Origin: Melieria omissa
Lineage: Eukaryota; Arthropoda; Insecta; Diptera; Ulidiidae
DNA length: 64,000 nt
Assembly: GCA_963971225.1 (NCBI GenBank)
Contig: OZ020269.1
Coordinates: forward strand, 102,050,905-102,114,904
Reading direction: 5' to 3'
The stretch's first letter is position 1, and the number at the start of each line of letters is the position of its first letter. Shown piece after piece: positions 20,769 through 31,404 of the stretch. The position numbers and the translations under genes are program-made. A model generated the notes under the pieces. That model was not told the origin of the DNA. It saw only the letters and a program-made list of their open reading frames with translations, and searched no databases.

Positions 20769-22056
20769 CGAGGGTTGCCTGTTATATTATATATATATAT
20801 ATAAAAAGGATGAAAATGCACTTTGTCATCATCAAAAATGGTTTTATTGCTTTTCAAAGTATTCTTCTTGAAGATTTATACACTTTTGAATGCACTGAAA
20901 CCAATTGTCGAAGCACTTTTTCCACTTCGATTGAGACACCTCCAAAACATGGGTTTTGAGTGCTTTCGCAGCATCTTCTGGTGATGAAAATCGTTGACCA
21001 TGCAATTTTTTTTTTATATGCGGCAACAAAAAAAACTTATTGGGTGCTAGGTCAGACCTCTATGGCGTATGACGCACTAAATCGATGCTTTGGTCAATCA
21101 AATAGACGGTTGGTTGGACCGATGTGTGGAGAATGTGAAGAATGATTCGGCGCCGGCGGTTGTTTTTCCTTACTTCATTGAACACTTCTATCAAACAAAT
21201 TAATGTGTGCAATTTAGAATTAACAGTTCTACGTTAATGTGCCCTAACGGCACAGTAGCCTCATGACCAGTTTTGTCGAAGAAACAGGCGACCATTTTCT
21301 TCGATGTGCTGCGTGCCCGAACAACTTTTGTTGGATTTGGCTCGTCTTGGAAGACCCACACGGTTGATTGCCGTTTTGTTTCGGGCTCATACGCATATAT
21401 CCATGATTCGTCACCTGTCACGATCTGTTAAACGTCTTTCGAAGTACCGCGATCGAATTTTCCATCATTTCTTTGCACCAATGGACACAAGCCTTTTTTT
21501 TGAGCGATTGCCTAATTATGCGGGATCCAACGAGAACAAATCCTTCTGACAGCTAAATGTTCATGCAATATCGAATGCACGACCGTGGAACTAATGCCCA
21601 AGGATGCCTCTATCTCACATGAGGACAGTATGTCACAGAGGATCTTTCATTATCAGTTCACGCACATCATAAATGGTTTCTGGCACAACGACCTTCACGA
21701 AATTCGTCCTGGAGCGAACGGCTACTACGCTTGGATTCGTTAAACCCGTTATAAATTGTCTTGAGGGTTGTTGCTTCATCACAAAATGCCGAATGAAGGC
21801 CATGGAAGCATTGTTGTTGAGATAATTCACTTCGCAAATCGTAAAAAATTATTGCTCGAAAATGTTCATGAGTGACATCCATGTTTGACCGAGATGAATT
21901 TTTCAAGTCAGTGTAAACAATACAAATAGTGCTTGAACATCAAAATGTTCTAAGCACGTTTATGGTAAAAAATGGCAAACTTTTCAATGGCAATCTCAGA
22001 TTTTTCGAAAACTTACTAGACCATGCCTATTGAAAAAATATAAAAGGCAGCCTACG
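20769..22056 (-). mobile_element. Degenerate mariner element 1 (1288 bp)
   Basis: TA at 20767-20768 and 22057-22058 flanks TIRs CGAGGGTTGCCTGTTATATT and, at the right end on the minus strand, CGTAGGCTGCCTTTTATATT (16/20 identical). Size, TA duplication and the minus-strand transposase remnant identify a Tc1/mariner-superfamily element. It differs in TIR and protein from the mariner at 28675, so two separate lineages invaded this locus. A TA-dinucleotide run sits just inside the left TIR. Confidence 0.9.
20844..21882 (-). pseudogene. Mariner transposase pseudogene (element 1)
   Basis: Read from an ATG at 21882 to a stop at 20844, the span is about 346 codons, the normal mariner length, but broken by frameshifts and stops. 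Recognisable pieces in order are an N-terminal paired-type binding region (EHFRAIIFYDL; RSSRSLQDEFREGR), PETIYDVRELIM in a shifted frame, a first catalytic Asp in TGDESWIYAYEPE, and a C-terminus ending FDNWFQCIQKCINLQEEYFE. The region expected to hold the second Asp is scrambled, and the third Asp site reads LAPNKFF, with Lys (21036-21038) in place of Asp. It therefore cannot encode an active DDD enzyme. The subfamily is not assigned with confidence. Confidence 0.88.
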
Positions 22057-22059
22057 TAA

Positions 22060-22930
22060 AGGGACAGACACACAAAAACTTATGATTATGTTTGATTTTG
22101 CTGCTGTTTTCATTGTAATCAAGCAGTTCACTACACGACTACAGTTCAGGCCGACGACAACTTGAAGTCGTGTGACCCTGTTGCCACACACGTCTTCAAT
22201 ATTCAAAGGTGGCTCAATTGTGCACTGCTTCAGTTTTACTAAGAGTGATGCCACATAAGTTCAAATTTTATCAAATTCAATGCATAACAATGAAGTAACT
22301 TTACATTTTTTTTGCTTTTAAAATTGATTTCTTTTTGACTTGAAAAGGCTAAATAACGACCATCACCACTTGAAAATTTCATGGCTTCAAAATTTACATG
22401 AAATCAATGCATAAAATGCATGCAAATTTTTATGCAAACTCATAGCCTCATAACAGTTTAGACACCATAAATTATTTTTCTACTAAAATTTATTGTTTTT
22501 CAACGTTAATCTGTTCAATAATGGCCATCGCTAACATGACAAAAGTGTATTTACATACAATAATACGAAATTTATTACATTTTAACTTTAAATTGTTCAC
22601 ACTTTGGGCTGCAATTTGTGAACGCCAACTGAACAAATTTCGCCTGAAAGCCGAGATTTGTTCAAATTATTACACAATATTTTTATTTTTAATAGCCGCA
22701 GCACTGCAAGTTGCCGGTTTTTTTGTTGCCTGTTCAATTGAGTTATCGGCATCGGCTCCGTGGCAAACCACATGTTTGCTGCACATCGCATGGAAGACCC
22801 TATTCGATAGCCAGCGAAATAAACACGCGCAAACCAAAGCAAATACAACCAAAGAAACTAGCAACAACTAAGTTCGTTTATGATTTTTTTTTTAATAAAA
22901 AAAAGAAAGAAATCAACAGACAACTACAAT
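22060..22930. other. Intergenic DNA, no supported gene
   Basis: An ATG-initiated 116-codon + frame (22521-22871) has one hydrophobic stretch but no family resemblance. The overlapping minus frames are equally featureless. Without homology or splice context I do not call it a gene. Confidence 0.35.
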
Positions 22931-22939
22931 GAAACAATA

Positions 22940-23560
22940 ACAATTTAGACGCGCACACGGCATCGTAGCCACTCAAACCCGAGTGCGACTACGATCGGCT
23001 GCGATCGACTGCGACTGCGACTACGAATGTGTCGCATGGAAATTTGCGGCGTGTTTCAATAGAAAATAAAAAGTCGCAAAACAGGCAAACAATAAGAAAC
23101 AGAAACGTAACCTGCGAAATCAATTTAACATGCAATATGGTTGCAAACAACAACAAAAACAAAAAAAAAAGTTGTGTGTTTAAAAATTTGTGTTTTTGTT
23201 TTACTATTCTACATTTTTTATTTATTTTTTGCTATTTTTATGTTTTCTTTTTATATTTTTTATATATTTTTTTTTCGTTTTGTGTGATATTTATCAGCGG
23301 CAGGTTGGCGGCGCATTTTAGTCACAATTTGCATCTTGTTGACGCCGCAATGTGTTTAGTTTAGATACGGAAATACAAATTGCTGACAACGCGCCTTGTT
23401 GCATTGCCCAGCCGCCAGCCACATATGCGACTCCGACGCGCGTACAGTTCAGTGCGGACCAATTGTTGAGCGCATAGAGCGGCTAGCAAAATAGTCAGGA
23501 CGTGGTTTTTAGCGTTTCACTATCGGATTTTTCGTGCAATTAGTAAAAATTGTTGAATTG
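22940..23560 (+). promoter_or_regulatory. Candidate promoter / 5' untranslated region
   Basis: Two GC-rich patches stand out. At 22950-23040 there are repeated GCGACT/CGACTGCGA motifs with ACTACGATCGG, and at 23390-23520 there is GCGACTCCGACGCGCG followed by an initiator-like TTCAGTG (A at 23451). Sequence at +28 (AGCGG) only partly fits a downstream promoter element, and there is no TATA box. On + it could serve a distal untranslated exon of Vmat, whose coding exon begins 13 kb downstream after an apparent splice acceptor. Composition and position are the only evidence. Confidence 0.3.
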
Positions 23561-23832
23561 TGATAAAGCATTGTATGACCTGAGGCAACTCAAATCAAGT
23601 ATGAAGCAATCGGTATTAATTTAATACGATTTAATACAAAATATAAGCAAAAATTTCAATAATAAAAATATAACAATTTCAAAGTGTTTTGGTGTAAAAT
23701 TGTTCTAAAAAAATCTAAAAAATTCTTCATTAACTGGAAAAAGTTGTTGACACAGCGTTACTACCAAAACAGAATACAAAGTGTTATTATTTTTAGTGTG
23801 TAAAAGTTTTCTGACACCGGTTTTTGGTTCAA

Positions 23833-24361
23833 CCTTTTCGACCTCAAAGTTGCCTGAGAGCCACTTCACCTATTTGCTATCTTATAGCAAAAGCTACGAT
23901 TGATTTATGGGCTGAATTTAAATAGGCACCAAAAAATTAATGTTTTTAGAAGTGAATTCAAAGCAAATTACAAAAATTTTACTGTTATACCCAAAATAAT
24001 TTCCAATAATTTATAGTGATATCAGGGCAAGTTTGTGTTCTAATTGAAGTCTATGAATTGGGCGCCTTAGATCAAAACTCTGTTTCCTTAATAATAGTTA
24101 AACAAAATCAAAAAGTGATAATTTTGTATTTTTTATAAATATTAAATAATTTTTCTGTATATATAAAAATTTATACAAAATTTATTTAACCCGTTTTAAG
24201 CTGAAATTGTTCAAAAGGAAATTAGCTCTAGAACTCTAACAAAGAGGCGTGGCGACTTCAAATGTCTTGTGCACACTTCTTAGGCAAATGTTTCATAATT
24301 TAAATACCATTTAAACCAAAAAGTAATATCGAGACACAGTGTAAAATTCGGGGTCGAAAGG
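23833..24361. mobile_element. TTAA-type MITE, family P3, degraded ends (~529 bp)
   Basis: The left end reads TTCAA then CCTTTTCGACCTC and the right end GGGTCGAAAGG then TTTAA. Both are one or two changes from the P3 arrangement. The interior matches copies at 32825 and 38861: AAAGTTGCCTGAGAGC, ATCTTATAGCAAAAGCTAC, TTAACCCGTTTTAAGCT and CTCTAACAAAGAGGCGTGGC. Non-coding. Confidence 0.85.
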
Positions 24362-24769
24362 TTTAAATTTTTTAATTGCACTAAATTTGCAGATACTAAA
24401 TAAACTACTAAAAAATACCGAAATACCTAAATAATTGTATGGCTTTGCAAAATTTTGAGTGCTCAAAGCATTGTGTTCTCGCATTAAACTGTGGGGTCAT
24501 CAAATGGACATAATTTCTTTGACAATAAGGATCAGCAGTGATTATTATGAAATTGTTTTTACAAAAGTGAAATAATACAAAGAAATTATTATTTGTGGTA
24601 TTGTTACAGCAACAAATCAATTTTTTTTAAATAACAAGGTTCTGACAACGGATTCTGTTAGAAGTATCCAAAAAAAATTTACGTGTATTGGCATTTTGAA
24701 TTTTTTTTGAAAGGTCAAAGTTTTCCCCTTTTTGCACATTCTTTTACCGAATCGGTATTCGAAAACCAT

Positions 24770-24810
24770 GTAACCTCACATTTTAGTGTATACCTAAAAT
24801 GTGAGGTTAC
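24770..24810. repeat. Perfect 17-bp inverted repeat, 7-nt spacer
   Basis: GTAACCTCACATTTTAG (24770-24786) and its exact complement (24794-24810) surround TGTATAC. The corresponding stretch of MITE copy A has only TACCTACATGG, so the foldback arose or inserted after the copies separated. Mechanism unknown. Confidence 0.9.
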
Positions 24811-24829
24811 TCACATAACATAATTCACA

Positions 24830-25021
24830 CACTCATAATTCTGTTTTTACACGGTCTTTTTTCAAACGGTTTTGATTTAACACGGTTTGAAAATAAAACA
24901 ATTTTTAATTTTTTTACACGATTTTATTCCATTTAGCACGAAAAATTAAAAATTTTTTTTATTTTCAAACCGTGCTAAATCAAAACCGTGTAAAAAAGAC
25001 CGTGTAAAACAGAATTAGGTG
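24830..25021. mobile_element. Palindromic MITE, copy 1 (~192 bp)
   Basis: Nearly the whole element folds back. TAATTCTGTTTTTACACGGT on the left is mirrored by ACCGTGTAAAACAGAATTA on the right, with a second inner pair around AACACGGTTTGAAAAT. The right boundary GGTG|TA (25022-25023) and comparison with MITE copy A (ACATCATA) indicate TA-targeted insertion. The left end carries a small change (CACTCATAATTC). Confidence 0.8.
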
Positions 25022-25414
25022 TATGATGTGTTCAGCTATTTGATGTCAAATACTACGTAGAACATTTTTGTGGAACATTCTAACCCTCTAGCTCCTATTT
25101 TTATGGGTTAATCAGACCCATTATTCATAAGATGCCAAAAATTTCCTGTAAAACAGGACTTTTTAGGAACAAAAATATTTATCATAAAATTCTACTATAG
25201 GTCTATGAATACATCAAAGCTCAGAAATTAACTTAAATGCCAGAATTAACTCAAAACTGAAAATGTGTTTAAGTGTTTTTTTCATACTTAATCAAAATTG
25301 GTACTAAATGTCTTACAAAACTTGATTTTTGATGTATAGTGTGTATGGGAAAAATGTTGAACGCAAAATTTCACTAAAAGTCATCGAACAAAAGAAAGCT
25401 CCAGATATAATATA

Positions 25415-25585
25415 CAGTGCTTTTCGTTTATAACGAACCTGTTTAAAACGATTTTCCGCCTAAAACGAACCAATTTCCAAAATACGCGCTTTATGTTTTC
25501 GCTTATTACGGATCCCTTTTAAAGCGAACTTTTGGTTACAACGAATCATTTTGCCTTCGAAGTTCGCTTTAAGTGAAAAGTAATG
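25415..25585. mobile_element. Short TA-flanked TIR element (171 bp), pogo-like ends
   Basis: TA at 25413-25414 and 25586-25587. TIRs are CAGTGCTTTTCGTTTATAAC on the left and, on the minus strand at the right, CATTACTTTTCACTTAAAGC; both then read GAAC. The CAG start, TA flanks and ATAACGAAC inner motif resemble pogo/Tigger-like ends. The interior repeats AACGAAC motifs (TTTAAAACGATT, CCTAAAACGAAC, TACAACGAATC). Non-coding. Confidence 0.65.
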
Positions 25586-25587
25586 TA

Positions 25588-25776
25588 CACCTAATTCTGT
25601 TTTTACACGGTCTGTTTTTACACGGTTTTAATTTAACACGGTTAGAAAATTAAAAAATTTCAATTTTCGTGCTAAATAGAATAAAATCGTGTAAAAAAAT
25701 TAAAAATTTTTTTATTTTCAAACCGTGTTAAATCAACACCGTGTGAAAACAGACCGTGTAAAAACAGAATTAGGTG
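25588..25776. mobile_element. Palindromic MITE, copy 2 (189 bp), abutting another MITE
   Basis: TA at 25586-25587 and 25777-25778. The ends CACCTAATTCTGTTTTTACA and its complement form the outer arms of a near-complete foldback, as in copy 1. The left TA is also the right TA of the element at 25415-25585, so this copy inserted into that element's target duplication. Confidence 0.85.
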
Positions 25777-25789
25777 TATATATAAATAT

Positions 25790-26830
25790 ATCGAAAACTT
25801 ATCGAAAACTTATCTCTCAACATAAAGTTATGTTTTTCAACAGCAAAGTAGAAGACATCTGTATAAGTTATTTTCAAATGGAAGTTTTTTCTGATGAGCT
25901 GTGGATGCCAAAGCATCAAAATAAGGATCAGCAATGACTACTATGAAATTGTTTTTACAAAAGTGTAAAACATACAAAAAAAACATTATTTTTCGTATGG
26001 TTGTTGTTCCATATTATTGATGGCCTTAGGTTGACGAGATTCAGTTTGTTCAGTTCCAATTTGATTGGCAGACACTTAACACCTAAAATATTAAGCCAGA
26101 TTAAGACATGAGCAATTTTATTAATTTGTTGTTGGTCAATATTATTGCTGGCTTTAGATTTAATGGAATTTGGTTTCACAAGATTCGGTCTGTAGAGTTC
26201 CGCTTTGATTGACAGACACTTATCACCAAAAATCTGACTAAATGCATGAAGAATTTTATCTTTTTTTTATTTTATCCCATTGTATTCTCGCGTTAGACTG
26301 TGAGCCATGTGGCCCTAAATCTTTTGAAAGTGATGAGGATCAGCACAATACTACGAAATTTGTTCTCAGCTTGACATTTTTTAAAAAAAGAGTGAAAATA
26401 ACTCAAGGAAAATAAGCTTATTCGATGTTATTCTATTTAATGTGCTTCGGTTTAATGAGATTCAATTTGTTTAGTCCCATTTGATAAGGTTTGCTTGCGG
26501 GGTTTCGGTTTGAGACCTAATCTACTACGATTTTTTCCGAAGATTTGTCTAAATTTAAAAGTTCACTACGGAAATTTTGGTTTCACTACGCTTTTTGGTA
26601 TCTGTCACTACGATTTTAGATTTGCCAAGTCCGAAGCCTAGCCCTGGCATTCAGATAAGGGTAGCTTTGAATTGATGAACTAACTTTGTAAAGTGCTCTC
26701 TGTATTCTCACACTAGTTTTAACTTTAAGATCGACGAGTCCAGTGCCTTCATCGTGATTAGGCTATCGGAGAGTATAGTAATGTGACTCTTATAGAACGT
26801 GACTGAAAGTGCCATGCTTCAGGCTTGCTT
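25790..26830. other. Decayed repeat DNA, no gene seen
   Basis: AGGATCAGCA followed by TATGAAATTGTTTTTACAAA occurs near 25926 and also near 24528, and a weaker version lies near 26336 (AGGATCAGCA, CTACGAAATT). Each is preceded some tens of bases earlier by TCTCGC(A/G)TTA-type sequence near 24476 and 26286. This is an old dispersed repeat; the type is unclear. Confidence 0.4.
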
Positions 26831-26839
26831 CTAAAAATT

Positions 26840-28035
26840 TTTATAAATGATTAAAAAATATTTCTTCCAAACATAGGAAATTCAAATTGCCGGAAATCAA
26901 ATTGCAACAGTTACCTTCTGTATTAATCTGAACGTCAGCGCCAAATGCACATTGCTCGTTCATTTCATTTAAAGATTTAATCAGCTTCTTGTTGTCGTAT
27001 TTAAAAAGCGCAAGTCGAGTCCTTGTCACATCTACATACATACATTCAATTGCGTTCACACAGCAGCACAAAAGACGCCAGTTTCCAAATTCGTATTTAA
27101 TTGGCGACATTTACAAGGCGCACCCCCATTAATGTTACACTGCACACACACACATACACACATAAACATTCACACATACAAACACACACACTTTTATTGC
27201 GCCCAATTTGACTTGCCCCAACAGCTGGCACACAGCTAATAACGGCTTTTTAACAGCCTCCGTGGCGCACACCAAAAAGATGCAAAACTGGAGCCTAGAA
27301 TAAACACAAAACAAAATAGTAGAATTTCTAACTGAAATTGAAACGCTTCACGCCTCCTGCAGCACTGGAAATTTGTACGTCAGTATTTGTGTGTATATGT
27401 GTGCGTTCGTTTGCAGCTAGGAAGATGCGCGCCAATTTACAATTTACGCAAAATTTCCATGTAAATTCAATTTTCATAATTCATTTAGTGTTTCGATTGA
27501 GCACTTTGCCATTTGACGACAAGTATCGACCAATGCGTCAACAGGCCGTAAAAGCATCGACAATGAAGCGAGGCGACAGTGTGACATAAGGCACAAGTCA
27601 CTTGACTTCAAGCGAAAACTTTTCACTGCACACACATACACATGAATTTTGTGCTGAAAACTTGAAGCCACTTGTTTTCAGTACCCTACAAGCGGCTGTG
27701 CGGGTCTTCACTTTCGTGTGGTGTTTATAAAAGCCAGAGACAGATGAGAGACATACGTTTGATTCTTTGTCCCATGACTGAAATCACGGTTGGCATCCAA
27801 TTAAAATTTTATATACCAAAATGTTTCCAAAAAAGATCCAAAGTGGAAACGAAAGGACCATTTTCTGTTTTCGACAAACACAAAACAATAACATAACTTT
27901 TATATCGAAATTTTTACCGAGTTTTCTTTTTAATACACTTTTGTATAAAAAGGCCCAAATCAGATAAAAGCGACCAAAAGGCCCAAGTGAAATAAAAAGG
28001 CCCGCTTTTGGTCGAAATGTACCAAAACTGACAAC
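26840..28035. other. Intergenic DNA with a CA-rich run, no supported gene
   Basis: A (CA)n-rich microsatellite occupies about 27141-27190. Small frames on both strands (26841-27896) lack recognisable domains. The somewhat GC-richer 27330-27600 stretch has no clear promoter or exon signals. Confidence 0.4.
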
Positions 28036-28045
28036 CTTGACTTAA

Positions 28046-28283
28046 CCCTTTCGGGACTACTGGGATAATACGTCCCAGCAAGTTTTTATTGACCCTTAAA
28101 AAAAATTATTAAAATCTTACGACTCACGCAAAATCTTTTTTCTATTTCGGTGTTCCCACATAAAAGGATGATTTCAGAGTTTGTGAGCATCCAATATAAT
28201 TTTCTAACCCCAACTTTCATAGCATGAGATTATTTCTACTGAGAGTATTTTTAATTTCAAAATTAAACTCCGCGCCGAAAGGG
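28046..28283. mobile_element. TTAA-type MITE, family P1 (238 bp)
   Basis: TTAA at 28042-28045 and 28284-28287. The left TIR is CCCTTTCGGGAC and the right end CGCCGAAAGGG. The interior carries CTATTTCGGTGTTCCCACAT and the GATTATTTCTACTGAGAG block shared in inverse orientation with 17024-17242. Non-coding piggyBac-type MITE. Confidence 0.9.
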
Positions 28284-28289
28284 TTAAAA

Positions 28290-28670
28290 AACTATTGAAA
28301 ACAATTTGAATATTTTAATTAAACAACTGACTGAAATATTTGAAATTATTATATCAAACAGAGGGATTTATTTTCTTTGATATGTGGTTTCATACGTCTT
28401 GAAAAAGGCGTTAATGGTATAAATTCGATGCTTATTTCCTTAGTCCAGACATGATTCAGCCACGTCTACCTCTTCAGTTGTCTATTCTATTATAACAATC
28501 AAAAGAAACAAGATATATGAATGAAACTTGACATGATTTAGTCTTGGATCCCATATAAGATTCGATGAACAAATAAACCTTTATATATTATTATTTATAT
28601 ATTATATATTAATATTTATATGTATGTTATATGCACTTGATGATCGAGTAGACGAGTATCTTGACAGCAA
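28290..28670. other. AT-rich DNA, nothing recognised
   Basis: Includes a TATATTATTTATATATT run at about 28583-28620 next to the mariner insertion site. No gene or RNA seen. Confidence 0.4.
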
Positions 28671-28674
28671 AATA

Positions 28675-29960
28675 CCAGGTATATCAGTATGAAGTGAACC
28701 TTTTTTTGCGAAAATAAAACACTAATTTTTAATGGGAAAGTAAACAACAATTTATTCAAAGTATTGGCCATTGCTAGCCACACATTTTGTCCATCTTTCA
28801 GGCAATTTGTGGACACCGAGCCAATAGAATCGTTTGTCTTTGGAAGCAAACCAATTAGACACCCAATTTTCGACTTCCTCGTAGGAATCGAAGTGCTGCT
28901 CAGCCAATGCGTGTCCCATCGATGAAAACAATTGGTAGTCGGAAGGAGCCAAGTCTGGTGAATATGGCGAGTGGGGTAGAAGCTCCCAGCCAAGTGCTTT
29001 GATTGTATCCTGAACCGGTCTTGCTTTGTGTGCAGGTGCATTGTCAAGGAGCAAAATTACATTACCCTGTCTTCTGGCCCATTCTGGTCGTTTTTCGATC
29101 AATGCATGGTTCAAATTGATCATTTGTTGTCGGTAGCGATCAGTATTAACGGTTTCACCAGGTTTTAACAACTCGTAATACACCACGCCACTCTGGTCCC
29201 ACCAAACACACAGCATTGTCTTCTTGCCGAATCGATCTGGATTTGCAGTCAATGTTGAAGGTTGTCCCGGATTAACCCATGATTTTTTCCGTTTAGGATG
29301 CTTAAAACAGATCAGTTTTTCATCGCCAGTAATAATTCGATGCAAAATTGATTATCTTTCTTGTCTTTGAAGCAAAATTTCACAAGTGTTTTTTTCGGTT
29401 TTCCATCTACCTTTCATTCAATTCATGTGGCACCCATTTTCCACACTTTTGGATCTTTCCCATAGCTTCTAAAGGGACAGAAATTTTTGCTTGTGCAACA
29501 TTTAACATTTCTGCCATTTGCTTTTGACTCAAAGTGTCATCTTTTTCCAATATCGTTTGCAATTCGGCGTCTTCAAACTTTTTTGGTGGTCTTCCACGTT
29601 CTTCATTTCTCACATCAAAATCATTCATTTCTCACATCAAACCATATTTTGCATGTTGCTCTTGATAGAGCATGATCACCACATGCCTCGGCAATCATTC
29701 GATGCGTCTCTGCAACACTTTTCTTCAAATGAAAACAAAAAATTAATGCTTTCCGCAAATCATCACAATCTGGTACAAAATTCAACATTTTTAACACGAT
29801 GAAAAAATATGATGTTGATTGTTCAATGACTTGATGTATACTACATATGCTTGACATATGTCATAGCAACAAAACAAAGAAAAATGTAGGCTCGTTCACA
29901 ACAAATATACCCTATCGAGACATTTGCATGTTGAGGCTCACTTCATACTGATATACCTGG
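28675..29960 (-). mobile_element. Full-length mariner element 2, mauritiana-type (1286 bp)
   Basis: TA at 28673-28674 and 29961-29962 flanks 26-bp TIRs beginning CCAGGTATATCAGTATGAAG, with one mismatch between arms. The CCAGGT start, element size and transposase sequence place it close to the Mos1/mauritiana group of mariners. Ends and target duplication are intact, so it could in principle be moved by an enzyme supplied elsewhere, but its own transposase is broken. No nested insertion is present, suggesting it is fairly recent. Confidence 0.95.
28752..29788 (-). pseudogene. Mariner transposase pseudogene (element 2)
   Basis: From the ATG at 29788 to the stop after QYFE at 28752 is about 345 codons, the standard mariner length. 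The C-terminal 197 codons are open: first catalytic Asp in TGDEK, second in LLLDNAPAH, third in SPDLAPSDYQLF, with 34 residues between the last two (D34D). The linker motif WVPHELNE is also present. Two lesions kill it. Near 29600-29640 the motif FDVRNE is duplicated, with a stop after the first copy and loss of the intervening residues. Around 29345-29405 a stop after NER and a frameshift separate the binding domain from the catalytic domain. The CDS-like block is therefore a pseudogene with an intact catalytic half. Confidence 0.93.
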
Positions 29961-29964
29961 TACT

Positions 29965-30860
29965 TTAATTGGTGTAAATCTTATTCTCAGAAGTTTTCAA
30001 TTGATACCAAAACAAGAAAGTGTTTCTTGATTATCTGTTGCTTCAGTTGGTATTTCAATCCTATAATCGTACTCTTCTTAATCATTTATGAGCCATTTAA
30101 ACTGCAATTCTCTTGATTAAATTTTTTATCCAAATCATATTAAAACATTTGCAATTCCTCATAACTTAAGTAACTAATATTTACTTATTATGAAACTTAT
30201 ACTAACTTGACATGAAAATGAACAACAACAAACACTGCGCTGGCTAGAATGCAGCGCACAACTAGGTCGACCAACATGGACCTTCGTACCTTTGGGTCTG
30301 TCTTTGTCTTATTGTTTTTTTCGTTACTGCAAAACTTCTTGTGAAATTTTGATTTTGCTTCTAGCGAATACGTTGCACACAATATGCGGCTAAATATCAT
30401 GTCAAATGTAATTAATTCTCGTCAATTAAATCAAAAAGCTGTCATAATTGAGCGCCTGTTACCATCAGTTCGTCGTTCGCTCAGCTGCGTTTTCTGCCGC
30501 TGCCTCGTTGAGTGTGAAGTGTGCCTGCTTGTCTGCTATTTGTATAAAACTACGAAAAATAATCAAATTAAAAAGCTAAAATTTTGTTTTCAATGACAGG
30601 AAGTTTGAATGAACGCTTAATTTCATGTGTTCAATTAGTTGTTCAAAATTGCAGATAAATTTGTTTTTTATTTGTTTTACTATAAAATAAATTCTTATTA
30701 TCTGCATTGAAGATTAATGAAAGTGAAGCATGCACAACAAATTTCAATTAAGAATTTACTTGTGATTTATTAAAGTTACAATGACAACATTAAGTCTTGG
30801 TGGAAGATTAAAATAGTAGATTAAGAAATTGATTAGCTCATTAATAACTTTTTCAATGTT
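29965..30860. other. Intergenic DNA, no gene seen
   Basis: A GC-richer stretch at 30440-30540 contains an initiator-like ATCAGTTCG (about 30464), but no exon, TATA box or downstream element supports a promoter. Frames on either strand are short. Confidence 0.35.
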
Positions 30861-31400
30861 GTGGCGGAAAAATAGTTAAAAAATCAGCTGATTTAGTCGA
30901 AGGAAATTTTCTTACATGGCTAATGCAACCCTGAAACTAATAGAATAGTCAGTCAGTCAGTCTTTCTAGAAGATTAAAATAGTAGATTAAAAATAGTTAA
31001 AAAATCAGCTGATTTGGTCTATGGAAATGTTGTTACATGGTCAATGCAACCCTGGAACTTATAGAATAGTCAGTCAGTCAGTCTTTCTAGAAGATGAAAA
31101 TAGTAGATTAAAGAATATATTAACTAATTAACAACTTTTTTAACATTGTGACTGAAAAATAGTTAAAAAATCAGCTGATTTGGTCTATGGAAATGTTGTT
31201 ACATGGTCAATGCAACCCTGGAACTTATAAAATAGTCAGTCAGTCAGTCAGTCTTTCTAGAAGATGAAAATAGTAGATTAAAGAATATATTAACTAATTA
31301 ACAACTTTTTTAACATTGTGACTGAAAAATAGTTAAATAATCAGCTGATTTAGTCTTTGGAAATGTTGTTACATGGCTATTGCAACCCTGGAATTTATAA
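30860..31400. repeat. Tandem repeat of ~170 bp, four copies (one shortened)
   Basis: AATCAGCTGATTT occurs near 30882, 31003, 31169 and 31339, spaced about 121, 166 and 170 bp. Full units run AACATTGTGACTGAAAAATAG, AATCAGCTGATTT, GTTACATGG, GCAACCCTGGAA, a (CAGT)n run and TCTTTCTAGAAGATGAAAAT. The (CAGT)n run differs in length between units. The first interval lacks about 50 bp. Non-coding. Confidence 0.85.
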
Positions 31401-31404
31401 AATA

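Larger units (their letters stand above)
24607..25341. mobile_element. TTAA-type MITE copy B, carrying a palindromic MITE
   Basis: Inverse-orientation homologue of copy A (10665-12447): GTTCTACGTAG, the CCTGTAAAACAGGACTTTTT region, TGAAAATGTGTTTAAGTG and the AAAGTTTTCCCCTTTTTGCA stretch all match. It lacks the Helitron, so its minus strand reads CCAA directly into TTTTGATTAAG at 25297/25298, the Helitron's empty site. It contains a palindromic TA-flanked MITE at about 24830-25021 and a 17-bp foldback at 24770-24810, both absent from copy A. End positions are approximate. Confidence 0.7.

Noticed and set aside
22521..22871. 116-codon ATG frame with a hydrophobic stretch
   Set aside because: No family resemblance; overlapping frames on the other strand are equally open, so it looks like chance.
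30860..31400. CRISPR-like array
   Set aside because: Units are about 170 bp with no short conserved repeat/unique spacer pattern, and the organism is a eukaryote.
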